The notes below the pieces were generated by a model. It saw only the letters and a list, made by a program, of their open reading frames with translations. It did not search any database and was not told the origin of the DNA. A stretch of DNA of 64,000 nt, from the NCBI RefSeq assembly GCF_958298935.1, contig NC_084938.1, positions 22,115,501-22,179,500 of the forward strand, given 5' to 3'. Positions 17,611-29,678 of the stretch are shown in pieces (position 1 is the stretch's first letter; every line of letters starts with the position of its first letter). Source of the stretch: Phragmites australis. Its lineage: Eukaryota > Streptophyta > Magnoliopsida > Poales > Poaceae. The translations under genes and the position numbers were made by a program.

Positions 17611-18284
17611 TTCGTACTCTTGATAGGCTTAACATCTTAGAGTTGTGTCGTTCAGGGTTGGGATGGATACCCATAGTGCTCCACTTTTCGATGGCACAAA
17701 TTTCATCCATTGGAAAATTCTAATGACTTAAAGTCTTAGATGTTTGGAGAGTCACCGAGAAAGGGATGAGACATCACATCACCAACAAGGAGAGGTAATT
17801 AGATGCATTGGTAAATAGGATCATTTTATCATCTTTAAATATTGATGTATGTAATCGTGTTTATTCTCTCGCTAATGCACATAATATTTGGACTAGTCTC
17901 ATTGAAATTCATGAAGGCATAAAAGATATGTGCAATGAGGAATATTATGTCCTAGTTACGAAACTCAATAGAATGAAATAACTACCCTATGAAAATACCA
18001 ATGACATGTACTCACGTTTGAATATTCTTATCAATGAGATAAATAGGCTAGGTTTGACGCCAATTGAAGATGATCAAGTGGTGAAAAGAATATTTTAAGC
18101 TCTTCTTTCAAAGTACAAGTTGATAGTCTCTATCATCTAGGACAACAACAACATCAAGAATATGACTCCAAGTAAAGTGCTCGACAAGATCACTACCCAT
18201 GAGATGACCATGAACATAGGGGTTGAAGCTTCTAACTCATCTGACGCCAAAAATCTTGCTCTCATAAGCAAGCAAGCACCATGC

Positions 18285-19711
18285 TGTCGGAGGGTGAACT
18301 CCTCAAGCGGGGATCCGGAGGGACCCCCTTTGAGATTCGGCCGAGGGGATGATTCTGAACCCGCCTCGTACGTGAAATAAATGGGAGTAAATGAGATGCA
18401 GGTAGAGGTGGAATGATCGGATGCAGGAGGAAGTAAATGCTCAGGGGATTTTTAGACAGGTTCGGGCCGCACTGAGCGTAACACCCTACTCTTGTGTGTT
18501 TGCTATAAATGCTATGAGAATGTCTCTCTGGGGGTCTGCTGTGTTACAAGAATATTTGTCTAAGTCTAGAGCTTCGTGCTCCCATCGTTGTTGTTGACCG
18601 GAGTTCGTCCGATGTGCTCTATTCGATCTTCGTTCTGTCTCTCTAAGTCTCGGCCCTCCCTTCTCCGGGGAGCCCGCCCCGCTTATATACCCGTCGGGGC
18701 GGTAGCGTGCCCAGAAAGGATGGCGCAAGTTCCAAGGTGCCATAAATGGAAAGCAACCATCATGGGCTGCTGCGCGAGGTGATGGGGAGGGTTGAAAACA
18801 CGCCCCCGTGCGGTCTTGTTCGTCATCATTCTTCTTTTCGGCGAGTGCTGCGGGGAGGGCCCACCGGGCAGCCCCACGTGCCCACTCGGTCAGAGCAAGC
18901 CTGACACAGCAGGGCGGCAGGCGTTGCGCCTTGAGCCCTACGACGTTATCCCGAGGCGCACTGGATGACGCGCGATGGGACCCGTGCATTAAATATCCCC
19001 ACGCCTCCCTGCCAGACCGTGGCAGGGACTGACAGCAAGCATGGGGGGAGTGGTTGGAAGTGACAGGCTACGCGCCCTTTTAAATGCAGCATCGGGTCTC
19101 TCACCAGTTGACACCTCACCGCCGAGCCCTTGTGGGGACCACCGACGAAGGACTTCTTAGGCCCTCGGGGAACTGTGAGTGCTCGGGGGCTACTGTTCAC
19201 AGCCCCGAGCACTCTCTCCCGAATATGCCCTCTCTTGGTCCTCGGGGAACCGGGTGCTCGGGGACCACTGTTCACGGCCCCGAGCACTCTCTCCCGGAAC
19301 TTGACTGCTCGGGTCCTTCGGGAACTCGAGTGCTCGGGGGCCACTGTTCATGGCCCCGAGCACTCTCTCCCGAAACTGACTTTTCTTATCATCGGGGAAC
19401 TTGGGTGCTCGGGGGCTACTGTTCACGGCCCCGAGCACCTTCTTCAGGAACTGACTTTTCTTGTCATCGGGGAACTCGGGTGCTCAGGGGCCACAGTTCA
19501 CGGCCCCGAGCACCCTCTCCTGGAACTTAGTCTTCTTGGGTTATCGGAGAACTCGGGTACTCAGGGACCACTGTTCATGGCCCCGAGCACCCTCTCCTGG
19601 GACTTGGTCTTCTCGGACCTCGGAGAGATAACCCCCGAGGGAGGGCGCTACATGGCACTCTGCTGTTCTGGCCTCGGGACTCGGGGACCCCTGGTTCCCA
19701 TGTCACTGACA
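18285..19711 (+). mobile_element. Solo LTR inside the copia gag, with 5-bp duplication
   Basis: The LTR begins TGTCGGAGGGTGAACTCC and ends GTCACTGACA, flanked by CATGC at 18280-18284 and 19712-19716. It is 1427 bp and has TATATA near 18684. It belongs to the same family as the LTR at 24133-25702 and, like it, carries a GC-rich tandem array toward its 3' end. Confidence 0.9.
19160..19640. repeat. Tandem array, about six units of about 75 bp
   Basis: Each unit contains CTGTTCACGGCCCCGAGCAC and a preceding GTGCTCGGGG, which pair with each other. The CTGTTCA landmark recurs at 19193, 19268, 19344, 19419, 19494 (as CAGTTCA) and 19571, spacing 75-77. Stop-free frames on both strands here come from the repeat and are not genes. 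Confidence 0.85.
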
Positions 19712-22276
19712 CATGCTCACACATGAAGACGAAGATGAGGAGGCAAGAGCAAGAGTCAAGCTCAAGTGAAGATGATGGTGATCAAGATGAAGAGAGCAAT
19801 GAACAGGATGATCAAAGCACATCAAGTGAAGAAGAAATTGATCCCTAAGATGGCTAGGCTCTTCTCAAAGATAGAGAAGAATATGAAGAGGATCAATGCT
19901 ATTGATCATCCTATCTCCATTGAAGATTTGGTCAACACAATTGACTATATCAAGAAGAAGAAGAAGAAGACCAAGAACAAGAGGGACACAAGAGGAAGAG
20001 CCAAAGCATTTGTAAGCATGGGAAGATGGGCGAGTGAAGATAAAGATTCAAGCTCAAGTGATGAAAGCTTCGTCATCCACTCCTCTAAGAGAAGTTCTTC
20101 CTTAAGGTCATCATCACACAAGTCAACACACAAACCATCTCACAAGTGACTTATGCCTAAAGGTACTGATAGCGATATAAGTGATGATGAATCCGATTAG
20201 GATTCTCCCCCCATGATGAACTCCTTCATTTGATCAATGAGTGACAAAGGACCCTTAAGAAACAATCTAAGGAACTTAAGAAATTCAATGCTCTCAATGG
20301 CATTCATGCTACCTTTGTTTCAAATTAAGAGCAATTATTAAATAAATTCAATTTGCTAAACAAGGAGCATGATGAGCTTAAGGCTGAATTTGAGTGCATT
20401 GAATCTCAATCTAAGGTCCTATTGGAGCAATCTACCTCTCTATTTAAATTTAATTCTAAGGTAGTTGCTTGCACTTCTTGTGATGAGTTAATTGATTTAT
20501 CTATCTCACCCCTTTACAATGAGATATGTGTTAAGAATATTCTTATAGAACCATCTAATGAACTTATTGCACAAGAAAATGACGAGCTCAAGCAAGAAGT
20601 TGAAAATGTCAAGAAGGACTTGGAAAGATTAAATTGAAAGAACCATGTCTAACATCCTCAAGATAACCATGCTACCATAATGAAGAAGCTTGTGGAGGGG
20701 TCTACCGTGATATGCTTCAAATATCATCAAGAAAGCCACAAGTCCTTTTAATACAAGCAAATCAAGAAGGAGACCAAGAAGAAGAAGAAAGCAATGAACC
20801 TCTCCAACAAGACCTCACCTTCTACACCAAGTCTAACTACAAGATCAAGAGCAACTACTATAAGCTCAAGAAGAAAAACAATGGTAAGGTGGTTACACAT
20901 ATGGTTTGGACAAATAATTAGAGGTGGAACCAATCTATTTGGGTACTTAAGGAAGTCATCACCAATACGAAGGGGTCCCAATCAGTTTGAGTTCCAAAGA
21001 GGATTTAAAGCTCGAGGCGGCTATGAGGATTTGGAGACTTGACTCACAAAATGAAATGAAGGTTCAAGTGAAGAAGCCAAGTACATAAGATTGGACGCTT
21101 TGGTGAAGATCATGATCGTCATATACCCAAGTCCCATCCAAAGATAAAAGAGGTAAATGATAGCTAGACTTTTGTTCATTTCTTTTTTGCATCTAGCACA
21201 TTTGCCTTGTCTAGGATTACATGTGCATATTTTAATATATTGCAACACCTAGTTTTCATATGGTAGGTTGTTTATGCTTATCTTTAACCTATGAGAAACC
21301 TACATTTTTTATTAGTTGTAGGTACCTTACATGACACTAATTTCATAATTGGTATCTTTTATGTGCCATGAACCAATCAATAGGGTATCCTTCCTCATTA
21401 CTATTAATAACAAGTGCATATATCTCGCAAGTATTCAAAACTTGTATCCTATAAATTATAATTTTGAGACTAACTTGTATTGCTAGATGTATATTTTGTA
21501 GTCTCATGAAAAAATTAACATGTCTTCGGAGGTATGCAATGCTTAAATGCTTCAATTGGTATCATTATCAATTTATTTCTATATTTAATCTACCTCCATG
21601 TATGATATGACTTAAATTTTCTACTTCTACTTATTGTCTAGATATGCATATATTGCTACATTCTTACATGTGGTATTCATAAGTGAGTCTCATTATATGT
21701 ATGAACACATAAAGGGGAGTATAGATTATATCATGCGAGTTTCATGAAGTATGATCATTGTTCGTTCTTTTTTAATAGATATCAATGTCTCATATCCTTA
21801 CAATTGGTATCATGAATTATATCCTTACAATTGGCATATCTTTTAAATTAGTATCATTTCATTAGATCATGATCTATAAAGCTCTCTCCCCTGTGCTCTA
21901 ACACTCTTCCTCGAGTTCAATATATGTTTGTAACCCTTTTTGAGATTGTTGACAAAGGGGGAGAAGTTTCATGACCAAAGCAAGACGCAAGATACAATAT
22001 ATCTAGGAATACCGAAGTTGACAAAGGGAAGAAGAAGAAGAAGATACAAGAAGCAACATGAGGCACCTAGTTTGACAAAGAGTGAAAAACTCTTGCATGA
22101 GTCGATTAAGAGAGATAGTTGCAATAGAGAAAGGGGGAGCCACAACAACGGGGGACTAAATGGTAAGAACATGCATCTAAGCAATGTGGTAGGCTTTGTG
22201 CCCTTTACAATTGGTATTATTTATTATTTGCCACTTGCTTTGGTTGTGTTGTCATCAATCATCAAAAAATGGGAGA

Positions 22277-23889
22277 TTGTAGCAAAAATGACCTTATTAA
22301 GCCATGATTGTGATTTTAGTGATTAATGACAACATAGTCATTGTGACTAACATGTTTATCAAGAATATATGTTAGTAGGTCTCATGGATGCAATACATTA
22401 AGAAGCCACTGAAGCCGGGACAAAGTTTAATTGAATTGGAGAAGTCCCAGGAGAATTGACCTCACCGGATAGTCCGGTCCAAACAAGTTTGCACTCACCG
22501 TAGCTTTGTATTCGGAGACTGTTAGCCTCACCAGAAAGTCCAATGCTCTGTGTGTTGAACTTACCGGAGCATTTCTGACAAAGGAGAGAAGGTTGAGGAC
22601 CTCACAGGATAGTCCGGTGATCTGCAATGGATAGCACCAGAATATTTCTGCAGAGAAAAATGCAAGTGCAAAGACTAAAGATCAACCCAATGAAAGGTCT
22701 GGTGCTTGGTTTATGCTCACTGGATTATAGCACCGGAGCATTTCTTACAGAGGTAATTGTAAATGTTGAAGAATGAAGAACAACCCACTGAAAGGTCTGG
22801 TTCTATGAAGATCAATGTACCAGAGCATTTTACACATAGAAGAAGTGGAGCGGTCTGGCTTAAGATAACTCACCGGAAGGTTTGGTGATGGATTTGAAGG
22901 CACATCGGAATGTCCGATGTCCATAGAGGCTTTGAGTGGAGATCCAACGGCTAGTTTCTAAGTTTGTACTCACCAGATGATCTGGTGTTAGTACTACTAT
23001 TCTTACCGGCTCATCTGGTGTTAACATCTTTTCTAAGCTATTGGGAAAATAGCTAGTTGGCGGGTTTGAGGCTATAAATACCCCTTCACTCAGTCATTTT
23101 AAGGTGTGACATGCTGCTGGAGTCTAGAGGAAGCTCATACACACTTAAGAAGACATCTAGTTCACCAAAGTGCTTAAAGTGATCATCCAAAGTAATTAAG
23201 CACAAGATTAGAGAGTGCTTAGTACATATAGGCCTAGAGTGAGTTATAGCTAGGTGCTACAGCTTGAAGAAGAGATCAATGAGTGATCATAGCTTGTACC
23301 GAGTGGTACATCGATGTCTTGGAGTCTTGGTGACTCGTCGGCATCTTGGGCCTTGGTGGCTTAAGTTTGTTGACCCTCCGACTTGGTGTGGAGTGGCGGC
23401 AAGACATGTGTACAGGAACGTGGAGACCCTTGTCTTGGTGGCTCAGGCTCCGAAGTGATTACGGTGGCAAGTGGTTGGAAGAGAGGCTAGTGGTGAGACA
23501 TTGCCTTGGTCGCTTGGTGGCTTATCGTGCTTGAGACATTGTTTTAGTGACTTGGTAGCTCAAGAGCCATGACCGAAAGAGACTTGGTGATCGGGAGCAT
23601 ATCCTTTGTGGAGCTTCAATGTGGATTAGGAGTGACATCATGTCATCGATACCACGGGATAAAAATCCCTTGTGCCGAGTTTGTCTCTCTACCTTATTTA
23701 TGTTTTCACATTTACATACTTGCAATTTACCTTGCTAGAGTAGATTGCAATTCTCTTAAGTGGTAGAGTAGACACACTAGATAACCTAGAGCATATTTAG
23801 ATAGAAATTGATATATGTTTATCTCGTGAAGTTGCTTGGAGCCAATTTGTTTTAGGTTTCTAAGTGTCATAATTCATCCCGCCTCTTAG
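22277..23889 (+). repeat. 3' LTR of the gag-only copia element (main part)
   Basis: It begins TGTAGCAAAAATG after a polypurine tract (AAAAAATGGGAGAT) and follows the 5' LTR to CCTCTTAG, where a solo LTR is inserted. The last 19 bases (TACGTCACCGTTCCTTACA) are at 26995-27013. Confidence 0.85.
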
Positions 23890-24132
23890 TGTTGGCGAAA
23901 CAGGCAGGCTACGCTAGCCTAAAATAAATTTTTTTCTACCGCATTCACGAGGAAATTATACTAGAAGTAGATCATAGATTGTTACCGCTCGACGCGTAGT
24001 GCAGCAGAAGAAGAGTTGGAGTAGACCGATCCAACGTCGTGCGGGTCAAACTCCTCGAGCAGCTTCTTAATTAGATCCACGACCAGCCCCGCGCAGGTGG
24101 TCGTGCTCCTCGACCAACTCCGAGCAGGTGGT

Positions 24133-25702
24133 TGTCGGAGGATGAACTCCTGTCGCAGGGATCCCGAGAGACCCCTTTTTAGAGATTCGGCCGGGGGGAT
24201 GATCCTGGATAAGCTTGTTGGGAAATAAGCGGGAACGGAAACAAATGCAATGGCTGATGGGAGATGATCGCCCTGACGGGAGAAAAATGGGTGCACTGGG
24301 GTTTAGACAGGTTCGGGCCGCACGGAGGCGTAACACCCTACTCCTGTGTGAGTGTTATATCTGCCCTTGAAGGGAATTCTTCAAGGATGTATCTGATTAC
24401 AAGAGAGAGAGACCTACTGAGAGCTTGAGGCTCTCGTGTTCTAGCTTGGCTTGAGCGGGTTTGAGCGTCTGCGTCCTCTTCTTCACACACCACCTCCTTT
24501 ACGTGTTCTTCATTCTTTCCTTTTATAGGCGCGCCGACCTCGACATATCCTGAATGGGAAAGAGGGGATGCGAATGCCAAGGTGCCACGGAGAAAGGCGT
24601 CATCATTTCGTCTTGGCGAAGTGACAGGGGCGGTGGAGAAATGCGGCGCGCATCCGACCACCCGCCACTGTGGAAGCCTCCGGGCGCCATAAAGGGGGTC
24701 CACCGGGCAGCCTCAGAGGTGCCCGGTGCGCCCACCCTGTCTTGTCTTTCTGCTAGGGCAGGGTGGCCGGCGGAGCGCTTCGATTCTGGCAACGTTATCC
24801 CGAGGCACCCGGGTGAAACGGGACGGGACCCGTGCATTTAATGGACCCACGCCCCCCTGCCAGTGCATGGCAGGGTCTGACACTGGGGCGTGGGCAGCTG
24901 AGAATGTCAGGATGTCAGGATGTCAGGCCGCGCGTGCCTATTAAATGTGGCATGGGGCCTTTGACTGGATGACACCCCGACGATGGGACCCTTCGGGTCG
25001 TCGAATGATCTTGCGCGAACCTTCGGGGAACCGAGTCGTCGGGGGCTGCCACGTGCAGCCCCGAGCACTCTCTCCCGAGTACTTTGGGAGGATCTTCGGG
25101 GAACCGAGTCCTCGGGGGCTGCCACGTGCAGCCCCGAGCACTCTCTCCCGAGTACTTCGGTGGGACCTTCGGGGCACCGAGTCCTCGGGGGCTGCCACGT
25201 GCAGCCCCGAGCACTCTCTCCCGAGCACTTGGTGGGACCTTCGGGGAACCGAGTCCTCGGGGGCTGCCACGTGCAGCCCCGAGCACTCTCTCCCGAGCAC
25301 TTCGGTGGGACCTTCGGGGCACCGAGTCCTCGGGGGCTGCCACGTGCAGCCCCGAGCACTCTCTCCCGAGCACTTGGTGGGACCTTCGGGGAACCGAGTC
25401 CTCGGGGGCTGCCACGTGCAGCCCCGAGCACTCTCTCCCGAGCACTTCGGTGGGACCTTCGGGGCACCGAGTCCTCGGGGGCTGCCACGTGCAGCCCCGA
25501 GCACTCTCTCCCGAGCACTTCCTTCCCGGTATTTGGGCTCTGCGGATCATCGGGGAACTAGGGTGCTCGGGAACCAGAGGCGGCGGCCCCGAGCACCTTC
25601 TCCTGGGACTTAGCTTCTTCTTACCTTGCAGGGTGGTGACATGTGGCGGATGGCCGGCCTGGTCTCGGGACTTAGGGACCCCTGGTTCTGAATACGCCGA
25701 CA
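24133..25702 (+). mobile_element. Solo LTR with G-box tandem array (innermost insertion)
   Basis: It begins TGTCGGAGGATGAACTCC and ends ACGCCGACA, with GTGGT duplicated at 24128-24132 and 25703-25707. It is 1570 bp and shares its start, its tRNA-independent body and its array with the LTR at 18285-19711. A TATA-like TTTTATAGG lies near 24521. No internal region remains. Confidence 0.9.
25015..25525. repeat. Seven tandem units of 72-73 bp, each with a CACGTG box
   Basis: The CACGTG core recurs at 25050, 25123, 25196, 25268, 25341, 25413 and 25486. Each unit has an inverted repeat, CTCGGGGGCTGC then GCAGCCCCGAG, around the ACGT core. From the third unit on, two forms alternate (GGGGCACCGAG, 73 bp, and GGGGAACCGAG, 72 bp), a dimer of 145 bp. 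Because the period is not a multiple of three and stops are absent, long open frames appear on both strands. Confidence 0.9.
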
Positions 25703-28059
25703 GTGGTCGTGCTCCTCGACCAACTCCAAGCAGCTAGTCGTGCTCCTAGACCAACTCCGAGCAGGTGACGACCAGTCCCGAACACGTCGCGTTCAACTCG
25801 CTGAGAAGATCAACGCCGCAATAGCAGCAACACCTCTACGGTATCCATACGTACTGGGCAGAAACGCCGAGCGCTGATGTGCTAGCACCGCAATCACGGC
25901 TAGGGTTTTGAGAGATCGTGTGGAAGACTGCGGCTATAATTTTGGAGTGGCTCAACCTCAGCACACCCTACCCATACCTCTCCTTATATAGAGCTCGCCA
26001 ATGGGCTCCCACGTTGGAAGCCCTTTAAGACTCTAACTTCTCATGGATCACAATCCAATCAAAACCCATATACGAATCCAATTCGCATATTTTGTTCCAA
26101 CCAATTAAGTGTGTGACCCGTTAGGGTCATGTACAAATGGCTATGACTTGAAAACCCTTTCCAAACCGAAATCAATAGCGGTCTCTAGCAGGATATGTTG
26201 ACTCCCGAGTATATATAAAAGCTCATATCGGTTGAACCTTGATATACACATGCATCGATCCCTTCGCCTCACGATACTAGTCAAGCTCAAGGCAAGGTAC
26301 GTGCCACCCTTGTGATAGCTCGACCATTCACTCAATCAAGTAGTGGATTCATCATGACTAACTCTTTAATCATATTGGCATGGCTATGCACTTTCTCGAT
26401 CCAACTACCTCAAGAGGCCCAGAGATATCTCTCCCGTTATAAGGAGGGGCAAATTTCATCTTGATCGCTCACACCCCATGACATGTTTCATGAAAAACCC
26501 GAAAACTACCTTTATGACTACCCAGTTACGGAATAGCGTTTGACAACCTTAAAGTATGCGACTACACATTCTAGGAATCAATGACAATCTCAGGTCTAAG
26601 GATCCTGCAGGTACACCATTTGAGATAACAACTGATGTCATATCATAAATAACAATCCTAGTAGTATTTCAAAGTGGGTCTATCCAACATTATGTTCTCT
26701 AACATAAATATCCACATTATTGACTTGGTATCTCTAGACCTATGATCCATAAAACGTGATCATAAATCAATATATGTGTTGTTCTTATGTATCATCATAA
26801 TGATACGTGACCAGAGATCGACTAAGAATAACATTATGATATAAACAAAGAGTTTCATGAACAAGTTACATACTTGCCAATCAGAGTAAACGATAGTCAT
26901 TCTTTGAATAACATATTATTTAGAAGTACATTAATATAGACATATGATACAATCATCTTTATGATTGTCTTTAGGGCATATCACCTTCACTTAGTACGTC
27001 ACCGTTCCTTACAGTCAGACTATGACTCGTCACTTATGACAGGTCATCAGTAACGGGTTATGACATTAGTGACGGGTGAAGTTGTGACCCATCACTAATG
27101 ACAAATTCATGAGTGACAAGTTGTCCTAGGCTAGTCATCAGTGACGGGTCACGTTACGACCCATCACTTATGACTTATCATCTATGACTTGTCTCCCTAG
27201 GCCGGTCATGAGTGACAGGTGATATTATAGCCTCTCACTGATGACAAGTCATAAGTGACGAGTCATGTTATGACCTGTTATTGATGACTCAGCTCTATTA
27301 TTAGAGCTGACCAGATACTGTCTTTTCATACTTAATTTGCTCAACTAAAAAACTAAACGTATTGTGCAGATCTAAAAAGATGTTATGCAGAAAGGTTATA
27401 ACCATGTTATAGCTGAATATTTACACATAAAAGCACAAATGTAAACACTAAACTTATAACCATGCTATAACTAAGATTCAAACTAAAGAGATATGAGACT
27501 ACAAATATCTACAGAAAAATACATCAATAAGTTACAGCTTATGTTTAGCCTATTTCATGAATTTTTATTCACACGTTGGACAAAACTTGTTTAGGGTACA
27601 AAAACGTAGTAGTCACAAATATTTTCTATTTTCTATTTTATTTTTTCTTACCTTTTCTCACTCCAGCAGCACTAGAATAGGAATCATTGTATATTTCTAC
27701 CTAAGTTTGATGTAAGGGATGGTGGCTATAGACATAAATATGCGTTCCAAAAATGATGCAGAAACTTCAAGGGACGAGAACTCAATCTTTCAAGTCAAAT
27801 TTGACCTCGGAAAATTTGCCAAATCCAAAAAAAATAGAGGAGAAATGGATGCAACTTTTTTTTAGATATCTGTAGAGTAAAAAAACATTGAATTATAGTT
27901 CGTATGCAAAAGTTGTGCCTATTTTACCGAAGGCACTCCGGATCACCTATTGGTAAAAACAGTCATTGCTGACGGATCAAGATTATGACCTGTCACTTAT
28001 GACCTTCGGTAGAAAAGGTTAAAAGGATAAAATATCTGGCTTCATCACAATGCATGCGA

Positions 28060-28115
28060 GGGTGTGGTGGTAAGGGGGATGCGCAAGCGAGGGGAGGTTG
28101 CGGGCTTGATTCCCA
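28060..28115 (+). other. tRNA-like segment inside the CACTA-like element
   Basis: GGTGTGGTGGTAAGGGG resembles a pol III A box and GGCTTGATTCC a B box (consensus GGTTCGANTCC, 9 of 11). The spacing is tRNA-like but no cloverleaf is complete. A similar pair lies at 47221-47275 in another element. Confidence 0.35.
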
Positions 28116-28469
28116 TGTAACGTAGAGTATAAAATAGTGTAAAAAAATATCAAGTGACCCATAGCGAGTGGTGATGGCTCGGATGAAAAAGATATATTTT
28201 TTTGACTTTTTTCATGTCAAAAAATGTGAAAACATTCATCAGTCATTAGTGATGGGTCCTTGACAAGTCGTAAGTGATAGATCATGGTTATGACCTGTCA
28301 TTGATGACCTTCATAAGTGACATATCACTGTTATGACTCGTTATTAATGTGGTGACGGGTCGTAACCCATCACTGATGACTAGCCATCAGTAATGTGTTT
28401 GAGGTGACGGATACGAGACCCGTCACCTATAACGGTTATCACCCATCATTGATCATTGAAAAAATAAAT

Positions 28470-28712
28470 AAAGCCCGCAAACATATATAGGTCCCACCAT
28501 ATGGTCTAGTTAGGGAGAAACCCTAATTTCTATTCCACGGTACTAAGAAATATAAAATTTATTCTATTGCAACCTGTAGGTACCCAGTTCAGTGGTTCCC
28601 AATTGAGAATGGAATGTCAATAGAAATAATATATAGGACGTACCAGCTATATGGTCATCCTTATTATTAGGGGTATATAGGTGATTACTATACGGGCCAT
28701 ATAGTTGCTTGC
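28470..28712 (-). promoter_or_regulatory. Rest of the GLP upstream region of relic 1
   Basis: It matches 45850-46105: GGTCCCACCATATGG, CCCTAATT-CTATT-CACGGTA, GACGTACC-G-TATGGTCATCCTTAT and GGTGATTA-TATAC. It is the continuation, past the CACTA-like insertion, of 14930-15852. Confidence 0.75.
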
Positions 28713-28715
28713 TTA

Positions 28716-28906
28716 GACTATCTCCAACAGCTACATTAAATTTTCATCCTCAAAATACTATTACAGCATCCCCTATATCTAACACTGTAGCAGTACTGTA
28801 TCACTGGATAGAAGATCTGTTGGAGATGAATTTCCAGTGCTACAGTAGACCGCAAAACACTGTAGCACTGGATTTTGCATATTTGGGGACTCCATTGGAG
28901 ATGGCC
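28716..28906. mobile_element. PIF/Harbinger-type MITE (TTA duplication)
   Basis: The ends GACTATCTCCAACAG and, inverted, GGCCATCTCCAATGG are flanked by TTA on each side (28713-28715, 28907-28909). The empty site is GTTTAGTGCGG at 46090-46100. 191 bp; related to the element at 59833-60177. Confidence 0.85.
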
Positions 28907-28969
28907 TTAGTGTTGTATATATTTTGTGTAGTTTCTGCTCCATATATAGTACAGCAACAGGGAAATGTA

Positions 28970-29613
28970 ATATCTTAGACCTGCTAAGTTTCAGCCGTCA
29001 AATCCCTAAATTTTTCCCTTTTTCTCTCTCTTTCTCTCTCTTCTTCCTCTCTCTTCCGTCTCTCCCGTCCCCTCCCCGTGACCCCGCCGCCTACCAGCGC
29101 CGCGCCGGCAGACCTGGCGCCCCGCGCCCCATGCTGCTGCCTGGCGCCCCGCACCGTCTCACGCCCCACGCCGCCTCACCCCGCGTGCTCGCCCGTCACC
29201 GACCTTATAAAAGGAGATGAACAGTGCATAGACTCCCCACCCCCCATCCTCACCTCCATCTCTCCCTCCGAGCACTCTGCCGCCTCCCTCTGAGCGCCAC
29301 CACCACCGGTGAGCCCCCCGGCCCTCTTCTCTCTCCCCCCCTCTTCTTCCCCTCCCCCCGGTGGACGTACTTGGCCTCCCGTCGGCGGCTGCTGGCCTCC
29401 TGTCGCCGGTTGCCGGCCTCCCGTCGTCGGCCGCCACCCTCCTGACACTGGCTGCTGCCCCCATTGTCCGCAAGCCAGATCCGGCAGGCGAAGCCCACCG
29501 CCGGCCTCCGCCGACGCGCCGCCGCCTAGTCGCCCTCCCTCTCCCTCTCACCCCTCCCCCTTGTCCTCCTCGTCGGGAAGACCTAGGCTGAGCCAGTCTC
29601 CCCTCTCTCTCTT

Positions 29614-29678
<65 letters not shown>

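Larger units (their letters stand above)
17664..20930 (+). pseudogene. Copia gag (UBN2-type) polyprotein, decayed and interrupted
   Basis: The frame opens with MDTHSAPLFDGTNFIHWK and contains ANIWTSLIEIHEGIKD, LPYENTNDMYSRLNIL and KVLDKITTHEMTMNIGV, the usual gag/UBN2 landmarks, but has several in-frame stops (for example after NRMK and after KRIF). A solo LTR splits it between LISKQ at 18284 and 19717. The second half has an acidic serine-rich stretch, MARLFSKIEKNMKRI, LLNKEHDELKAEFECIESQ, IAQENDELKQEVENVKKD (coiled coil) and a ruined zinc knuckle at about 20715 in which two of the cysteines and the glycine are changed and a stop follows. No pol region follows. Not functional. Confidence 0.8.
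23890..26989. mobile_element. Solo LTR inserted in the 3' LTR, itself interrupted
   Basis: It begins TGTTGGCGAAACAGG and ends ATCACCTTCA, with CTTAG duplicated at 23885-23889 and 26990-26994. Without the nested LTR at 24133-25702 it is about 1.5 kb. Just inside it are several copies of GTCGTGCTCCTCGACCAACTCC. The part at 25900-26980 contains CTTATATAGAGC near 25984 and no gene. Confidence 0.85.
15977..27013 (+). mobile_element. Gag-only Ty1/copia-type LTR element carrying nested LTRs
   Basis: 5' LTR 15977-17596 (TGTGGC...CTCACA, 1620 bp), primer site TGGTATCAGAGC (17599-17610, initiator tRNA-Met), internal part 17611-22276, and 3' LTR 22277-23889 continued at 26995-27013 after an inserted solo LTR. 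The internal region holds only gag-type sequence; no protease, integrase or reverse transcriptase is visible, so the element depended on helpers. Both LTRs carry TATAAATA (near 16772 and 23073) and many short palindromes of the form CACCGGATNNTCCGGTG. Flanks are ACTGG and GTCAG, so no clean target duplication is visible. Confidence 0.8.
15853..28465 (+). mobile_element. CACTA-like non-autonomous element, split by a nested copia element
   Basis: The left end CACTATGTGAAAA is followed by subterminal repeats of the type GTGACAGGTCA/TGACCTGTCAC (15885-15955). After the copia insertion the same repeats resume at 27014-27300, and again at 27960-28020 and 28230-28460. Without the insertion the element is about 1.58 kb and codes for nothing I recognise. 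Its interior (27660-27890) matches, in reverse, 55250-55470. The right terminal CACTA is not intact: the text around TTGAAAAAATAAATAAAGCCC has replaced it. The paralogous GLP flank at 45845 (CTAAAGCTTAATCTGGGTCCCACC) shows the site without the element. Confidence 0.7.

Noticed and set aside
25015..25525. Regular repeats that could suggest a CRISPR array
   Set aside because: Units are contiguous without unique spacers and sit inside an LTR in a plant genome.
24907..25613. Several frames of about 190-220 codons on both strands
   Set aside because: They are products of the 72-73 bp tandem repeat in a solo LTR.
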